From: Fibrobacter sp. UWH6
GTDB lineage: Bacteria; Fibrobacterota; Fibrobacteria; Fibrobacterales; Fibrobacteraceae
Assembly (NCBI RefSeq): GCF_900142465.1
Contig: NZ_FRAX01000004.1
Location: 62,001 to 126,000, forward strand
Length of the DNA: 64,000 nt
Direction of reading: 5' to 3'
Numbering within the stretch: the first letter of the stretch is position 1; each line of letters opens with the position of its first letter. Made by a program: the position numbers and the translations under genes. A model generated the notes under the pieces. The model was not told the origin of the DNA. It was given only the letters and a program-made list of their open reading frames with translations, and searched no databases. Shown piece by piece: positions 51,462-59,268 of the stretch.

Positions 51462-52463
51462 ATGAAGCTAAGAATCGCGACCCGTAAGAGCGCCTTGGCG
51501 CTTGCCCAGACCACCCAGGCTGCCGATGAAATCGTTGCGGCCAACCGCAGTTTTTTCGCTGACGAAAAGGTCGGTGGGAATTGCGCCGATGGTGGGGACT
51601 GCGCGGGCCTCTCATACGAACTGGTTTCTATGACTACTGAAGGGGACCGTCGTCTGGACAAGTCCCTGGCAAGTTTTGGAGGCAAGGGCGTTTTTATCAA
51701 GGAACTTGAAGTGGCTCTTCTGGAAGGGCGCGCTGACATTGCGATTCATAGCCTGAAGGATATGCCTGCCGAAGTGCTTCCCCAGTTTAAGTTGGCTGCC
51801 GTGTTAAAACGCGAAGATCCCCGTGACGCTTTTTTGGCCCGCGGGGGTGTCGCTGGCATCCGCTTTATGGACCTGCCTGCGGGAGCCAAGGTTGGAACGG
51901 GTAGCATTCGACGTGTCGTTCAGCTGAAGGCCTTGCGCCCGGATTTGGAATACGTTCCCATTCGCGGAAACATCCAGACCCGCATTTCTAAGCTGGCCGA
52001 ATTGGACGGTGTTGTCCTTGCTGCCGCCGGCTTGAACCGAATGGGGTTGACGGATCAGGTGACTGAATATTTTAGCACCGAACAGATGCTCCCTGCCAGC
52101 GGCCAGGGCATCCTCGCCATTGAAACCCTGCGCCAACCCGAAGAGCTGTGTGTCGAAACGATCCTCTCCCGCGTAAACCACGTTCCCACCTTCTGTATTG
52201 CCGTTGCCGAAATGGCTTTCTTGAAGGCTCTGGATGCAGGATGCCAATTCCCTGTGGCAAGTTTTGCAGAATTTGAAAAAGACGCAATTGGTGATGTACG
52301 TACTTTGAAAATTCGCGGTATCTATTGGGACGAATCTTCCTCTCGTTTGCTTCGTGCTGAAACGTCCCGTGAAATCCACATGAATGAATCCAATACGCTC
52401 GAAGAATCCAAGGCTTTGGGCGTTGCCCTTGCGGAACTCATTAAAAAGCAGCTGGCTGAATAA
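51462..52463 (+). CDS. hemC: Porphobilinogen deaminase (hydroxymethylbilane synthase)
   Basis: 333 residues from ATG 51462, chosen because it begins the canonical 'KLRIATRKSALALAQT' and follows AGAAGG at a suitable distance; the longer frame lies in the repeat. It polymerises four porphobilinogens. Family signatures: 'LEVALLEGRADIAIHSLKDMP', 'VGTGSIRRVVQLKALRPDL' in parts. The dipyrromethane cofactor Cys is Cys261 in 'LDAGCQFPVASF'. A Gly/Cys/Asp-containing insertion (about residues 28-45, between the first helix and 'LSYELVSMTTEGDR') makes it slightly longer than usual. Confidence 0.95.
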   Translation: MKLRIATRKSALALAQTTQAADEIVAANRSFFADEKVGGNCADGGDCAGLSYELVSMTTEGDRRLDKSLASFGGKGVFIKELEVALLEGRADIAIHSLKDMPAEVLPQFKLAAVLKREDPRDAFLARGGVAGIRFMDLPAGAKVGTGSIRRVVQLKALRPDLEYVPIRGNIQTRISKLAELDGVVLAAAGLNRMGLTDQVTEYFSTEQMLPASGQGILAIETLRQPEELCVETILSRVNHVPTFCIAVAEMAFLKALDAGCQFPVASFAEFEKDAIGDVRTLKIRGIYWDESSSRLLRAETSREIHMNESNTLEESKALGVALAELIKKQLAE

Positions 52464-52508
52464 TAAAAGATTTTACGTCCTACCATAAATTCTAAATTAT
52501 AATACGGA

Positions 52509-54251
52509 ATGAAGAATTTTGGTAAAGTTTATTTGATTGGCGCAGGCCCCGGTGATCCGGGTCTGTTTACCTTGAAGGGCAAGTCCATTTTGGAACGTGC
52601 CGATGTTGTTGTGTACGACCGTTTGGTTTCTCCGGCAATTTTGTCTTTTTGTAATGCAAGTGCCGAAATGGTGGATGTAGGCAAGATGCCTACACATCAC
52701 AAGGTTAAGCAATCCGAAATCAATAAACTGTTGGTGAAGTTTGCCCAGGAAAAGCCTGGTGCCGTAATCGCCCGCCTGAAAGGTGGTGATCCCTTTGTGT
52801 TCGGTCGTGGTGGCGAAGAGGCTTTGGAACTGATTGATGCCGGTGTGGAATTCGAAGTGGTTCCCGGTATCACAAGTGCCATTTCTGTGCCCGCCTACGC
52901 AGGCATTCCTGTAAGCCATCGTGGAATTGCTACCAGCTTCCACATTGTTACCGGCCATGAGAAGCAGGAAATGCAGACGTGTCATTCTGAGCTATACGAA
53001 ACTAAGAACTTTAGTTCTCAAGTTGAGTTATGCCCTTTGGGTAGAAGCACGAAGGGCGGAGTCGAAGAATCTAGCATTTCTGGTCTCGATTTTCCCGCTC
53101 TTGCCAAGTGCCCTGGCACTCTGATTTTCTTGATGGGCATTTCCAATATGGAAATGATTTCTCGCCGTCTGATTGAATGCGGTAAGGATCCCAAGACTCC
53201 TCTGGCTTTTATCGAAAAGGGAACAACCCCCTACCAGCGTACCGTTATGTGTACCTTGGAAACCGCAGGGGAGACTATCCTTCGTGAAAACGTAACCGCT
53301 CCTGCCATTACCATTATGGGTGGCGTAGTGGAATTGGGCAAGATTCTTGCATGGCGAAAGGATTTGCCCCTGTCCGGTAGGCGTCTGGTGATTACTCGAG
53401 CCGCAAAGCAGGCTGGGGGAATCGCTTCCCGCCTGACGGCTCTCGGAGCCGAAGTTATTGAGACGCCCATGATCGAGACTCGTGGTGTTGAACCTCGCGT
53501 AGGTTCTTTGGATGGGACTGCTGCTGATTTCGCAGACCTTTCAAACTTTGACGTCCTCGCATTCACCAGTACCAACGGCGTAGATTCCTTCTTTGAATTG
53601 TTGTTCAGGGCGGGTCTGGATATTCGTTCTCTCGCCGGAAAGAAAATCGCCAGTGTTGGGAAGATTACCGAAAAGAAATTGTTGGAACGGGGTATTCGCT
53701 GTGATTACGTTCCCGAAGATCACACCGGCGAAGGTCTGGGCAAATTGCTCGCCTCCAAGTGTCTTTCAGAAACACAGTGTGCGAGTCATTCTGAGCTATA
53801 CGAAACTAAGAACTTTAGTTCTCAAGTTGAGTTATGCCCTTTGGGTAGAAGCACGAAGTGCGAAGTCGAAGAATCTCGCATCCTCCTTCTCCAGGGAAAT
53901 CTTGCCGACGATACCATCTTGAAGCTTTTGCCGAAGGCAACCCGTTGGGTGGTTTACGAAACCCTTCCTGTGGCCACCTTGCCCGACTGGAAGCGTGAAG
54001 CCGTTGCCGGTGCTGATGCCGTCGTATTCGCCAGCTCCAGTGCCGTGGAAAATTTCATGAACGCTTTGAAATTACCTCAAAGCACCGAAGGTGCGGCCTC
54101 AAACCTCAGCGCGCAGCGCCCTCATTTGGCCTTCTCCATTGGTCGCCTGACCTCTGCCACCGCCAAGAAGTACGACTTTGAAGTTGTGGAAAGCGAAGAG
54201 ACTTCCATGGATTCCCTGGTCAAGAAAATCACGGAATACTACGCCGTATGA
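52509..54251 (+). CDS. cobA-hemD: Uroporphyrinogen-III C-methyltransferase / uroporphyrinogen-III synthase fusion with in-frame repeat insertions
   Basis: 580 residues. The N-terminal SUMT domain ('[18 protein letters not shown]', '[15 protein letters not shown]', 'VVPGITSA') methylates uroporphyrinogen III to precorrin-2. The C-terminal HemD domain ('[19 protein letters not shown]', '[15 protein letters not shown]', '[16 protein letters not shown]') closes and inverts hydroxymethylbilane. This fusion is known. What is odd is that the same 32-codon segment ('[20 protein letters not shown]...') occurs at about residues 158-190 and again at 426-458, encoded by 96-bp repeats that keep the frame. 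A third short repeat (54074-54099) lies near residue 525. The protein is otherwise intact and in its operon, so the insertions are probably tolerated in surface loops. Confidence 0.93.
   Translation: MKNFGKVYLIGAGPGDPGLFTLKGKSILERADVVVYDRLVSPAILSFCNASAEMVDVGKMPTHHKVKQSEINKLLVKFAQEKPGAVIARLKGGDPFVFGRGGEEALELIDAGVEFEVVPGITSAISVPAYAGIPVSHRGIATSFHIVTGHEKQEMQTCHSELYETKNFSSQVELCPLGRSTKGGVEESSISGLDFPALAKCPGTLIFLMGISNMEMISRRLIECGKDPKTPLAFIEKGTTPYQRTVMCTLETAGETILRENVTAPAITIMGGVVELGKILAWRKDLPLSGRRLVITRAAKQAGGIASRLTALGAEVIETPMIETRGVEPRVGSLDGTAADFADLSNFDVLAFTSTNGVDSFFELLFRAGLDIRSLAGKKIASVGKITEKKLLERGIRCDYVPEDHTGEGLGKLLASKCLSETQCASHSELYETKNFSSQVELCPLGRSTKCEVEESRILLLQGNLADDTILKLLPKATRWVVYETLPVATLPDWKREAVAGADAVVFASSSAVENFMNALKLPQSTEGAASNLSAQRPHLAFSIGRLTSATAKKYDFEVVESEETSMDSLVKKITEYYAV
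52981..53076 (+). repeat. 96-bp palindromic repeat, copy 1, in frame within the CobA domain
   Basis: Begins GTCATTCTGAGC, core AAGAACTTTAGTTCTC, ends GTCGAAGAATCTAGCA. Differs from copy 2 at only a few bases. 96 bases = 32 codons. Confidence 0.9.
53785..53880 (+). repeat. 96-bp palindromic repeat, copy 2, in frame within the HemD domain
   Basis: Same length, orientation and reading frame as copy 1 (52981-53076); differences lie near the 3' end (GAAGTGCGAAGTC for GAAGGGCGGAGTC, CTCGCA for CTAGCA). Confidence 0.9.
54074..54099 (+). repeat. 26-bp hairpin repeat inside hemD, shared with the aguA-aguB spacer
   Basis: ACCTCAAAGCACCGAAGGTGCGGCCT matches 33658-33683 in 24 of 26 positions. It encodes 'PQSTEGAA', a loop-like segment in the HemD domain. 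Confidence 0.6.
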
Positions 54252-55135
54252 AAGTCGTTCTGATTATCGCCCATAACTGCATCCGTCCGGGAGCTTACCG
54301 CGGTTTTGAAACTGTTCTTGACCGCCTTCGTAAGGATATGCCTGACGCTCGTATAGCAAGTACTAGCCTTGTGGATTTGGATAATGATTTGCGTGCTATC
54401 TTACGCGAGGATGTGGAATCCGTAACCTTGTTGCCTTACTTGCTTTTGAACGGTCAGCATTCCAAGGGTGATATTCCCGCCATTGTTGCCGCAGCCCAGA
54501 AGGACTTCCCACAGATTCCCATGACGCTTTTGCCACCCCTGGGAGAATGGGATGGCTTTGCGGATATGGTGGTCAATGGTGTTCGTCGTGCGAATCGCGC
54601 CGAAGCACAAAAGGAAAATCAAGCTCATTCCAATTCCAGCCTTTTCGCTATTGAAATGAATCTGGAAGGTAAAAATGTGCTGGTGGTGGGCGGTGGCCGC
54701 ATAGCCCTTCGTAAGGTAAAGACCTTGCTTCCTACAGGAGCCCGCATCACCGTGGTGGCACCCATGTTTGATCCTGAGTTCAAGACTCTAGAAGTGCCGC
54801 AGAATTCTCTTACGACTGTAACTCTGGAAGAGCGTCCTTACGATGTTCTGGATCTTCGTTCCGTTTCTATGGTGTTCATCTGTACGGATCAGCCGGCAGT
54901 AAATGCACAAGTCAGTAACGATGCGCGAGCCCGCCGCATTCTGGTGAACAACGCTTGCGATTACCTGGACGGTGATTTCATTGTTCCCGCCCGAATGGAC
55001 TTTGGTAAAAACATCACCGTAACCGTTTCCTCCCAGGGCCGCGCTCCCAGCCTGGCAAAAAAACTGAAACAGAAAATTCAGGCAGACTGGAAAAAAGACC
55101 TAGAACAAATTGAAAAAGAAAGCTGTGAGCTATGA
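54248..55135 (+). CDS. Sirohydrochlorin ferrochelatase / precorrin-2 dehydrogenase fusion
   Basis: 295 residues, starting inside the cobA-hemD stop (ATGA overlap). Residues 1-118 are a short CbiX/SirB-like chelatase ('VVLIIAHNCIRP', 'VTLLPYLLLNGQHSKGDIPAIV' in parts), keeping His9 and the second His of 'NGQHSKGDI'. Residues 131-295 are a Met8/CysG-type dehydrogenase with the NAD loop 'VLVVGGGRIALRKV' and 'ITVTVSSQGRAPSLAKKLK'. Together they turn precorrin-2 into siroheme, supplying the Ahb pathway. CysG and Met8 combine these reactions differently; a CbiX-type chelatase fused to the dehydrogenase is less common. A start within the conserved HG motif of CbiX has changed to H-N, which deserves attention. 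Confidence 0.87.
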   Translation: MKVVLIIAHNCIRPGAYRGFETVLDRLRKDMPDARIASTSLVDLDNDLRAILREDVESVTLLPYLLLNGQHSKGDIPAIVAAAQKDFPQIPMTLLPPLGEWDGFADMVVNGVRRANRAEAQKENQAHSNSSLFAIEMNLEGKNVLVVGGGRIALRKVKTLLPTGARITVVAPMFDPEFKTLEVPQNSLTTVTLEERPYDVLDLRSVSMVFICTDQPAVNAQVSNDARARRILVNNACDYLDGDFIVPARMDFGKNITVTVSSQGRAPSLAKKLKQKIQADWKKDLEQIEKESCEL

Positions 55136-55159
55136 GTAATGAGTTTTGTGCTAAAACAA

Positions 55160-55220
55160 GGCGCCCTCGGCGCGATTATTAAACCTCATACCTTTAATCT
55201 TTAACCTTAAAACTTTAACC
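55160..55220 (+). repeat. Hairpin and period-7 tract upstream of hemB
   Basis: GGCGCCCTCGGCGC (55160-55173) is a small hairpin. The tract CCTTTAATCTTTAACCTTAAAACTTTAACC (55191-55220) is built of heptads like those before mnmG and ends at the base before the TATG of hemB. Confidence 0.55.
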
Positions 55221-55221
55221 T

Positions 55222-56190
55222 ATGATTATCCGTCCTCGTCGTCTTCGTCAGAATACTACCATCCGCAACATGATTGCGGAAACTTCCGTTAGCCCCGATT
55301 GCCTCGTTTACCCCATGTTCGTGGTAGAAGGGGAGGGCGTCAAAGAAGAAATTCCCAGCATGCCCAACCAGTTCCGCTTCAGCATCGATGAACTGCTGAA
55401 GGAAATTGAAACCTTTGGACCTTTGGGCTTGAAGTCCGTGTTGCTGTTTGGTATTCCCGACCATAAGGACGAAATGGGCTCACAGGCTTATGATGATGAT
55501 GGTATCGTTCAGCGCGCCACCCGTGCAATCAAGGCCAGATTCCCGGAAATCTACGTGATTTGCGACGTCTGCCTTTGCGAATACATGAGCCACGGCCACT
55601 GCGGAATCATCAAGGATTGCGATGTGGATAACGATCCCACCTTGGAACTTCTGGCAAAGACAGCTGTTTCTCAGATTGCTGCCGGCGCAGATATGGTGGC
55701 CCCCAGTGATATGATGGACGGTCACATTACCGCCATCCGTGAAGCTTTGGACGAAGCTGGTTTTACCAACGCTCCCATTATGGGTTACAGCGCTAAGTTC
55801 GCCAGCGCCTATTACGGCCCCTTCCGCGATGCCGCCGATTCCGCACCCCATTTCGGCAACCGCAAAACTTACCAGATGGATGTCCGCAACATCCGTGAAG
55901 CTATGCACGAAGTGGAACTGGATTTGGAAGAAGGTGCCGATATCGTTATGGTAAAGCCGGGTCTTGCTTTTTTGGATGTGCTTCGCGGTGCTGCCGAAAT
56001 CAGCAACGTCCCCGTAGCCGTCTACAACGTCAGTGGAGAATACTCCATGGTGAAGGCCGCTGCAAAGATGGGCTGGATCGACGAAGATTCCATCATCCGC
56101 GAAAATATGATTGCATTCAAGCGTGCCGGCGCCGACATCATCATTACCTACCACGCCAAGGAAATCCTGGAAAAGGGACTGCTAGGGTAG
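55222..56190 (+). CDS. hemB: Delta-aminolevulinic acid dehydratase (porphobilinogen synthase)
   Basis: 322 residues, joins two 5-aminolevulinates to porphobilinogen. The metal region is 'VICDVCLCEYMSHGHCG' with three Cys, as in zinc-type enzymes. The active Lys residues lie in 'APIMGYSAKFASAYYGPF' in parts and 'ADIVMVKPGLAFLDVL'. Complete length. Separated from the upstream operon by a period-7 leader, so it may have its own promoter, and ended by a clear terminator. Confidence 0.97.
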   Translation: MIIRPRRLRQNTTIRNMIAETSVSPDCLVYPMFVVEGEGVKEEIPSMPNQFRFSIDELLKEIETFGPLGLKSVLLFGIPDHKDEMGSQAYDDDGIVQRATRAIKARFPEIYVICDVCLCEYMSHGHCGIIKDCDVDNDPTLELLAKTAVSQIAAGADMVAPSDMMDGHITAIREALDEAGFTNAPIMGYSAKFASAYYGPFRDAADSAPHFGNRKTYQMDVRNIREAMHEVELDLEEGADIVMVKPGLAFLDVLRGAAEISNVPVAVYNVSGEYSMVKAAAKMGWIDEDSIIRENMIAFKRAGADIIITYHAKEILEKGLLG

Positions 56191-56211
56191 AGTGCTTGTT
56201 GTCTAAAAATG

Positions 56212-56240
56212 ACTCTCCTGTTTTTGCAGGGGAGTTTTTT
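56212..56240 (+). terminator. Intrinsic terminator of hemB
   Basis: ACTCTCCTG (56212-56220) pairs with CAGGGGAGT (56227-56235), then TTTTT. Confidence 0.82.
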
Positions 56241-56361
56241 GTATAAAATGAAAAACCCCAGCCGTTGGGTTCTTTTTTTATGCAGGAAATAATAAATAAA
56301 AAATTTTTTTGTCTGGAAAAAAATAAACTTACTTTTTGTAGACAAAATCATTTTTTTTTCT

Positions 56362-56372
56362 TACATTTACCG
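56362..56372 (+). promoter_or_regulatory. TAnnTTT-type promoter motif of the collagen-like lipoprotein gene
   Basis: TACATTTACCG, 24 bases before ATG 56397; an RBS AAAAGGAGTG lies between. Confidence 0.5.
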
Positions 56373-56396
56373 CGTCTTTTTTTAAAAGGAGTGAGT

Positions 56397-58184
56397 ATGA
56401 GTGCTCAGTTTGGTAAATATGCAGTAGTTGCATCTGCTGTTATTTTGGGATTGTCTGCTTGCGGTGATGAATCTACCGTATCTGACGGAGGATCTAACGT
56501 CTCGATTCTTGACGAGAAGCTTGGTGAATGCAGCGAAAGCAACCAGGGCGCAATGGCCTATGTGACTGATTCCGCTGCCCTGTATTTCTGTGCTGATGGG
56601 GAATGGGTTCCCCTGAAGGGCCAGGATGGCGAAGACGGCAAGGATGGTAAGGACGGCAAGGATGGCAAGAATGGCGCAAGCTGTACTGCCAAGGTCGTTG
56701 ATGACGGCGTCGAAGTTAGCTGCGATGGCAAAGTCGTAGGCACCATCAAGAATGGTGAAGACGGCGAAAACGGCAAGAACGGCGAAAACGGCAAGAACGG
56801 CGAAGACGGCAAGAACGGTGACAAGGGTGACAAGGGTGATAAGGGCGACAAGGGTGACAATGGCGACAACGGCACCAGCTGTACAGCCGAAATCATTAAT
56901 GAAGGCATCGAAGTTAGCTGCGATGGCGAAGTCCTAGACACCCTCAGGAATGGCAAGAGCGCCTTCGAACTGGCTGAATCCGAATTGTCCTTGGAAGACT
57001 GGCTTGCCAGCCTGAAGGGTGATAAGGGTGACAAGGGCGATAAGGGTGACAAGGGCGACAAGGGCGATAAGGGCGAAGATGGCCTTTCCTGCTCTGCATC
57101 GCAGATCGAAAATAATGATGGCACGAAGACGACGACCATCACTTGCGAAACCGCCGAAGGCGAATCTGCCGAATATGTGGTGAATGACGGTAAGGATGGT
57201 GCCAGCTGCAGCATCAGTGACAAAGGCAATGGTGTCGTGAAACTTATCTGCGGTGACAATTCCGTCAATCTCAAAGAGCCCTTGTGCGGAAGCACTCCCT
57301 ATGATCCGGAAGAATGGATTTGCCTTGACGACGATGAACTTCTTCAAAATACTGCCTCCAGCACAGCAACCTCCAGCGCTGCACCAGCCTACTCCAGCGC
57401 GGCCGCTCCGATAATCTCCAGCGCATCCTATTCTAGCGAAGCTGCTCCTAGCTCTAGCGCATCTGTTCCGAGCTCCAGCGCTGCACCTGCCTACTCCAGC
57501 GCGGTCGCTCCGATAATCTCCAGCGCATCCTATTCTAGCGAAGCTGCTCCTAGCTCTAGCGCATCTGTTCCGAGCTCCAGCGCTGTACCGGAAGTATTTG
57601 AATACAGCTCCAGCGCGGCCGCTCCGATAATCTCCAGCGGTGCAGCCCCCTCTTGTGAAGAGACTGTTAAGGGTACCTATATCGATACTCGCGATAAGCA
57701 TGAGTACAAGACAGTGACCATCGGTGATCGGACATGGTTTGCTGAAAACATTCAATATCCTGCTTCTTCCGTCACGACAAAAGTACATACTGACGGTGTA
57801 CAACTGCTTTATTACGGTGCAAATGGTGTTTGCCCTGAGGATTGGCGTTTGCCGTCGAGGGCTGATTTTGAGGATCTAATCGCTCGTGCCACATGTGGGG
57901 GAACCGGCGATCCGTCCAAAGTTTTGAGATCCACGACATGGGACGGAACTGATGAACTGGGATTCAGTGTCGTTCCCACAGGTAATTGTGGATCGAGCGA
58001 TTGTTGGAATCCTGACAAGTATACGGCATTCTGGACGACTGATGCTAATCCGGTGGCAACAAGTACGTATTCCACCTTGGCTTTTGACTATGCTGATGAT
58101 GACCCTAATAAAGGAAAAATGTCTTTTACTGAAACTAAGACAGCTTATGCAATATCCATCCGTTGCGTAAAGGATAAAGAATAA
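56397..58184 (+). CDS. Collagen-like lipoprotein with C-terminal FISUMP domain
   Basis: 595 residues from ATG 56397 (AAAGGAG). Lipobox 'LGLSACGDE'. Three stretches of Gly-X-Y triplets (about residues 79-98, 120-160 and 203-226: GKDGKDGKDGKDGKNG, GDKGDKGDKG types) alternate with Cys-containing repeats ('ASCTAKVVDDGVEVSCDGKVV', near-identical to a second copy). A Ser/Ala/Pro linker contains a 34-residue unit repeated twice (102 bp period, from 57371). The last about 175 residues are a FISUMP domain ('TVTIGDRTWFAENIQYP', 'GVCPEDWRLPSRADFEDLI', 'AISIRCVKDKE'). Probably a rod-like surface protein presenting the FISUMP domain; a role in adhesion is inference. Confidence 0.9.
   Translation: MSAQFGKYAVVASAVILGLSACGDESTVSDGGSNVSILDEKLGECSESNQGAMAYVTDSAALYFCADGEWVPLKGQDGEDGKDGKDGKDGKNGASCTAKVVDDGVEVSCDGKVVGTIKNGEDGENGKNGENGKNGEDGKNGDKGDKGDKGDKGDNGDNGTSCTAEIINEGIEVSCDGEVLDTLRNGKSAFELAESELSLEDWLASLKGDKGDKGDKGDKGDKGDKGEDGLSCSASQIENNDGTKTTTITCETAEGESAEYVVNDGKDGASCSISDKGNGVVKLICGDNSVNLKEPLCGSTPYDPEEWICLDDDELLQNTASSTATSSAAPAYSSAAAPIISSASYSSEAAPSSSASVPSSSAAPAYSSAVAPIISSASYSSEAAPSSSASVPSSSAVPEVFEYSSSAAAPIISSGAAPSCEETVKGTYIDTRDKHEYKTVTIGDRTWFAENIQYPASSVTTKVHTDGVQLLYYGANGVCPEDWRLPSRADFEDLIARATCGGTGDPSKVLRSTTWDGTDELGFSVVPTGNCGSSDCWNPDKYTAFWTTDANPVATSTYSTLAFDYADDDPNKGKMSFTETKTAYAISIRCVKDKE
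57371..57574 (+). repeat. 102-bp tandem repeat encoding the Ser/Ala linker
   Basis: Two head-to-tail copies (57371 and 57473) encode SSAAPAYSS...VPS units of 34 residues; a third, partial match (GCGGCCGCTCCGATAATCTCCAGC) begins near 57616. Confidence 0.8.
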
Positions 58185-58200
58185 CTGTTTAATTCTCAAA

Positions 58201-58235
58201 AGCCCGCTGGTTTTAGTGCCGGCGGGCTTTTTTTA
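58201..58235 (+). terminator. Intrinsic terminator of the collagen-like gene
   Basis: AGCCCGC (58201-58207) pairs with GCGGGCT (58222-58228), then TTTTTTT. Confidence 0.85.
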
Positions 58236-58309
58236 CTACTGGTTTCAAAAAAAACTCACCCGCAGTATATAACCGCGGGTGAGATTTTTTTCTGAAAGAA
58301 ATCTGAATC

Positions 58310-58990
58310 TTAGGGCTTTGGGATTGCAAGCTTCCTGATCTCTTCTTCTTCCCTGAGAACGTCGCCGACAGTCTTGTAATTGGGACGAACGAAATCCATC
58401 TTGAATGCCTCCATAAAGTTGGCTCTTAACCATCCTTTCAAATATACATCCATCTGGTACAGTAAGTCAAGGGCTTCCGATTTGGGCAGTTCCCTGTGGA
58501 TTCGGTCCAGTACTTTAGAGAATGTCTCCCGAGAATTGTCTGGATTCCAGATGTACTTCATGGCGCAGATGAAGGCTGCAAGGCGCGCCCCGAATCCGTT
58601 CAGAGATTCGTCAGAAACCTCCTTCACGTTCAGCAGGATGCACTTGAAGGGGAGCAGGTACCTCTGGAGTTCCTTGGGGTACGCCTGCAGCTTTTTAAGC
58701 GGGTCCCAGTTGTCCTTGCCATTGTAGAGGATGATTGCCACGGAGGGAATCCCCTTTTCCGCATTGGCCTTCAGCTAGTTTTCCATCAGATAGTAGTGGT
58801 ACTTGCGGAGCTGATCCATGACGCCATCGTCGCTGGAAGATTTGTGCTCCACCAGGAAGCCGACGCAGACCTGAACCGGTTTGGCCTTGCCCGTCAGAAA
58901 TTCCTGACGAACTTCGGCGATAAATACCAAGTCCGCATAACCAGTCTTTTCTGTGTTACTGTAATCGCCGGGAACCTGCCCTCGGGTCAC
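58310..58990 (-). pseudogene. Rpn-like PD-(D/E)xK nuclease gene, truncated and with an internal stop
   Basis: Two stretches in the same frame are separated by a single TAG (at 58775-58777) between 'YHYYLMEN' and 'LKANAEKGIPSV'. The likely ancestral codon is TGG, as Trp suits 'MENWLK'. The first part has 'GYADLVFIAEV...VCVGFLVEHKSSSD', giving the Asp and Glu-x-Lys of the Rpn/YhgA-like nuclease family; the second is the usual helical C-terminus. The N-terminus is also missing: an in-frame TGA lies just before GTG 58990. These recombination-promoting nucleases are common mobile genes, and this one appears dead. Confidence 0.8.
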
Positions 58991-58995
58991 CTCCT

Positions 58996-59085
58996 GAATT
59001 CAAGGGTGACCTCGGTTTAGATTGTTGTAAAGAAGGTGACAATCCAAACTGCGGAAAATGCAGGTTAAAGGTTGAAGCTATGTAA
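58996..59085 (+). pseudogene. Remnant of the C-terminus of a Cys-rich protein
   Basis: An open frame ending at TAA 59085 reads 'EFKGDLGLDCCKEG' and 'NPNCGKCRLKVEAM', protein-like, with five Cys and no start. It sits directly behind the broken Rpn gene and is probably a relic of a deletion. Confidence 0.35.
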
Positions 59086-59156
59086 AAAAAATCTGCATTC
59101 GCAGATGAATACGATATATGAAAAAATCTGCACTCGCAGATAGACGGAATATATGA
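59085..59156 (+). repeat. 35-bp direct repeat, two copies, each with a hairpin
   Basis: AAAAAATCTGCATTCGCAGAT and AAAAAATCTGCACTCGCAGAT recur 35 bases apart, each ATCTGC-N4-GCAGAT, followed by GAATAyGATATATG-type sequence. The remaining gap to hemL shows only a promoter-like TATATTG at 59256. Confidence 0.65.
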
Positions 59157-59268
59157 AACTTAGAACAAACTGTCAAGCGAGATGCTGCAGAAAAATCATG
59201 AAGTTTTTTGATGCACAACTGTAAAATCTTGGGGATGCTTAAAGTTCATAATTCCTATATTGTATCCT

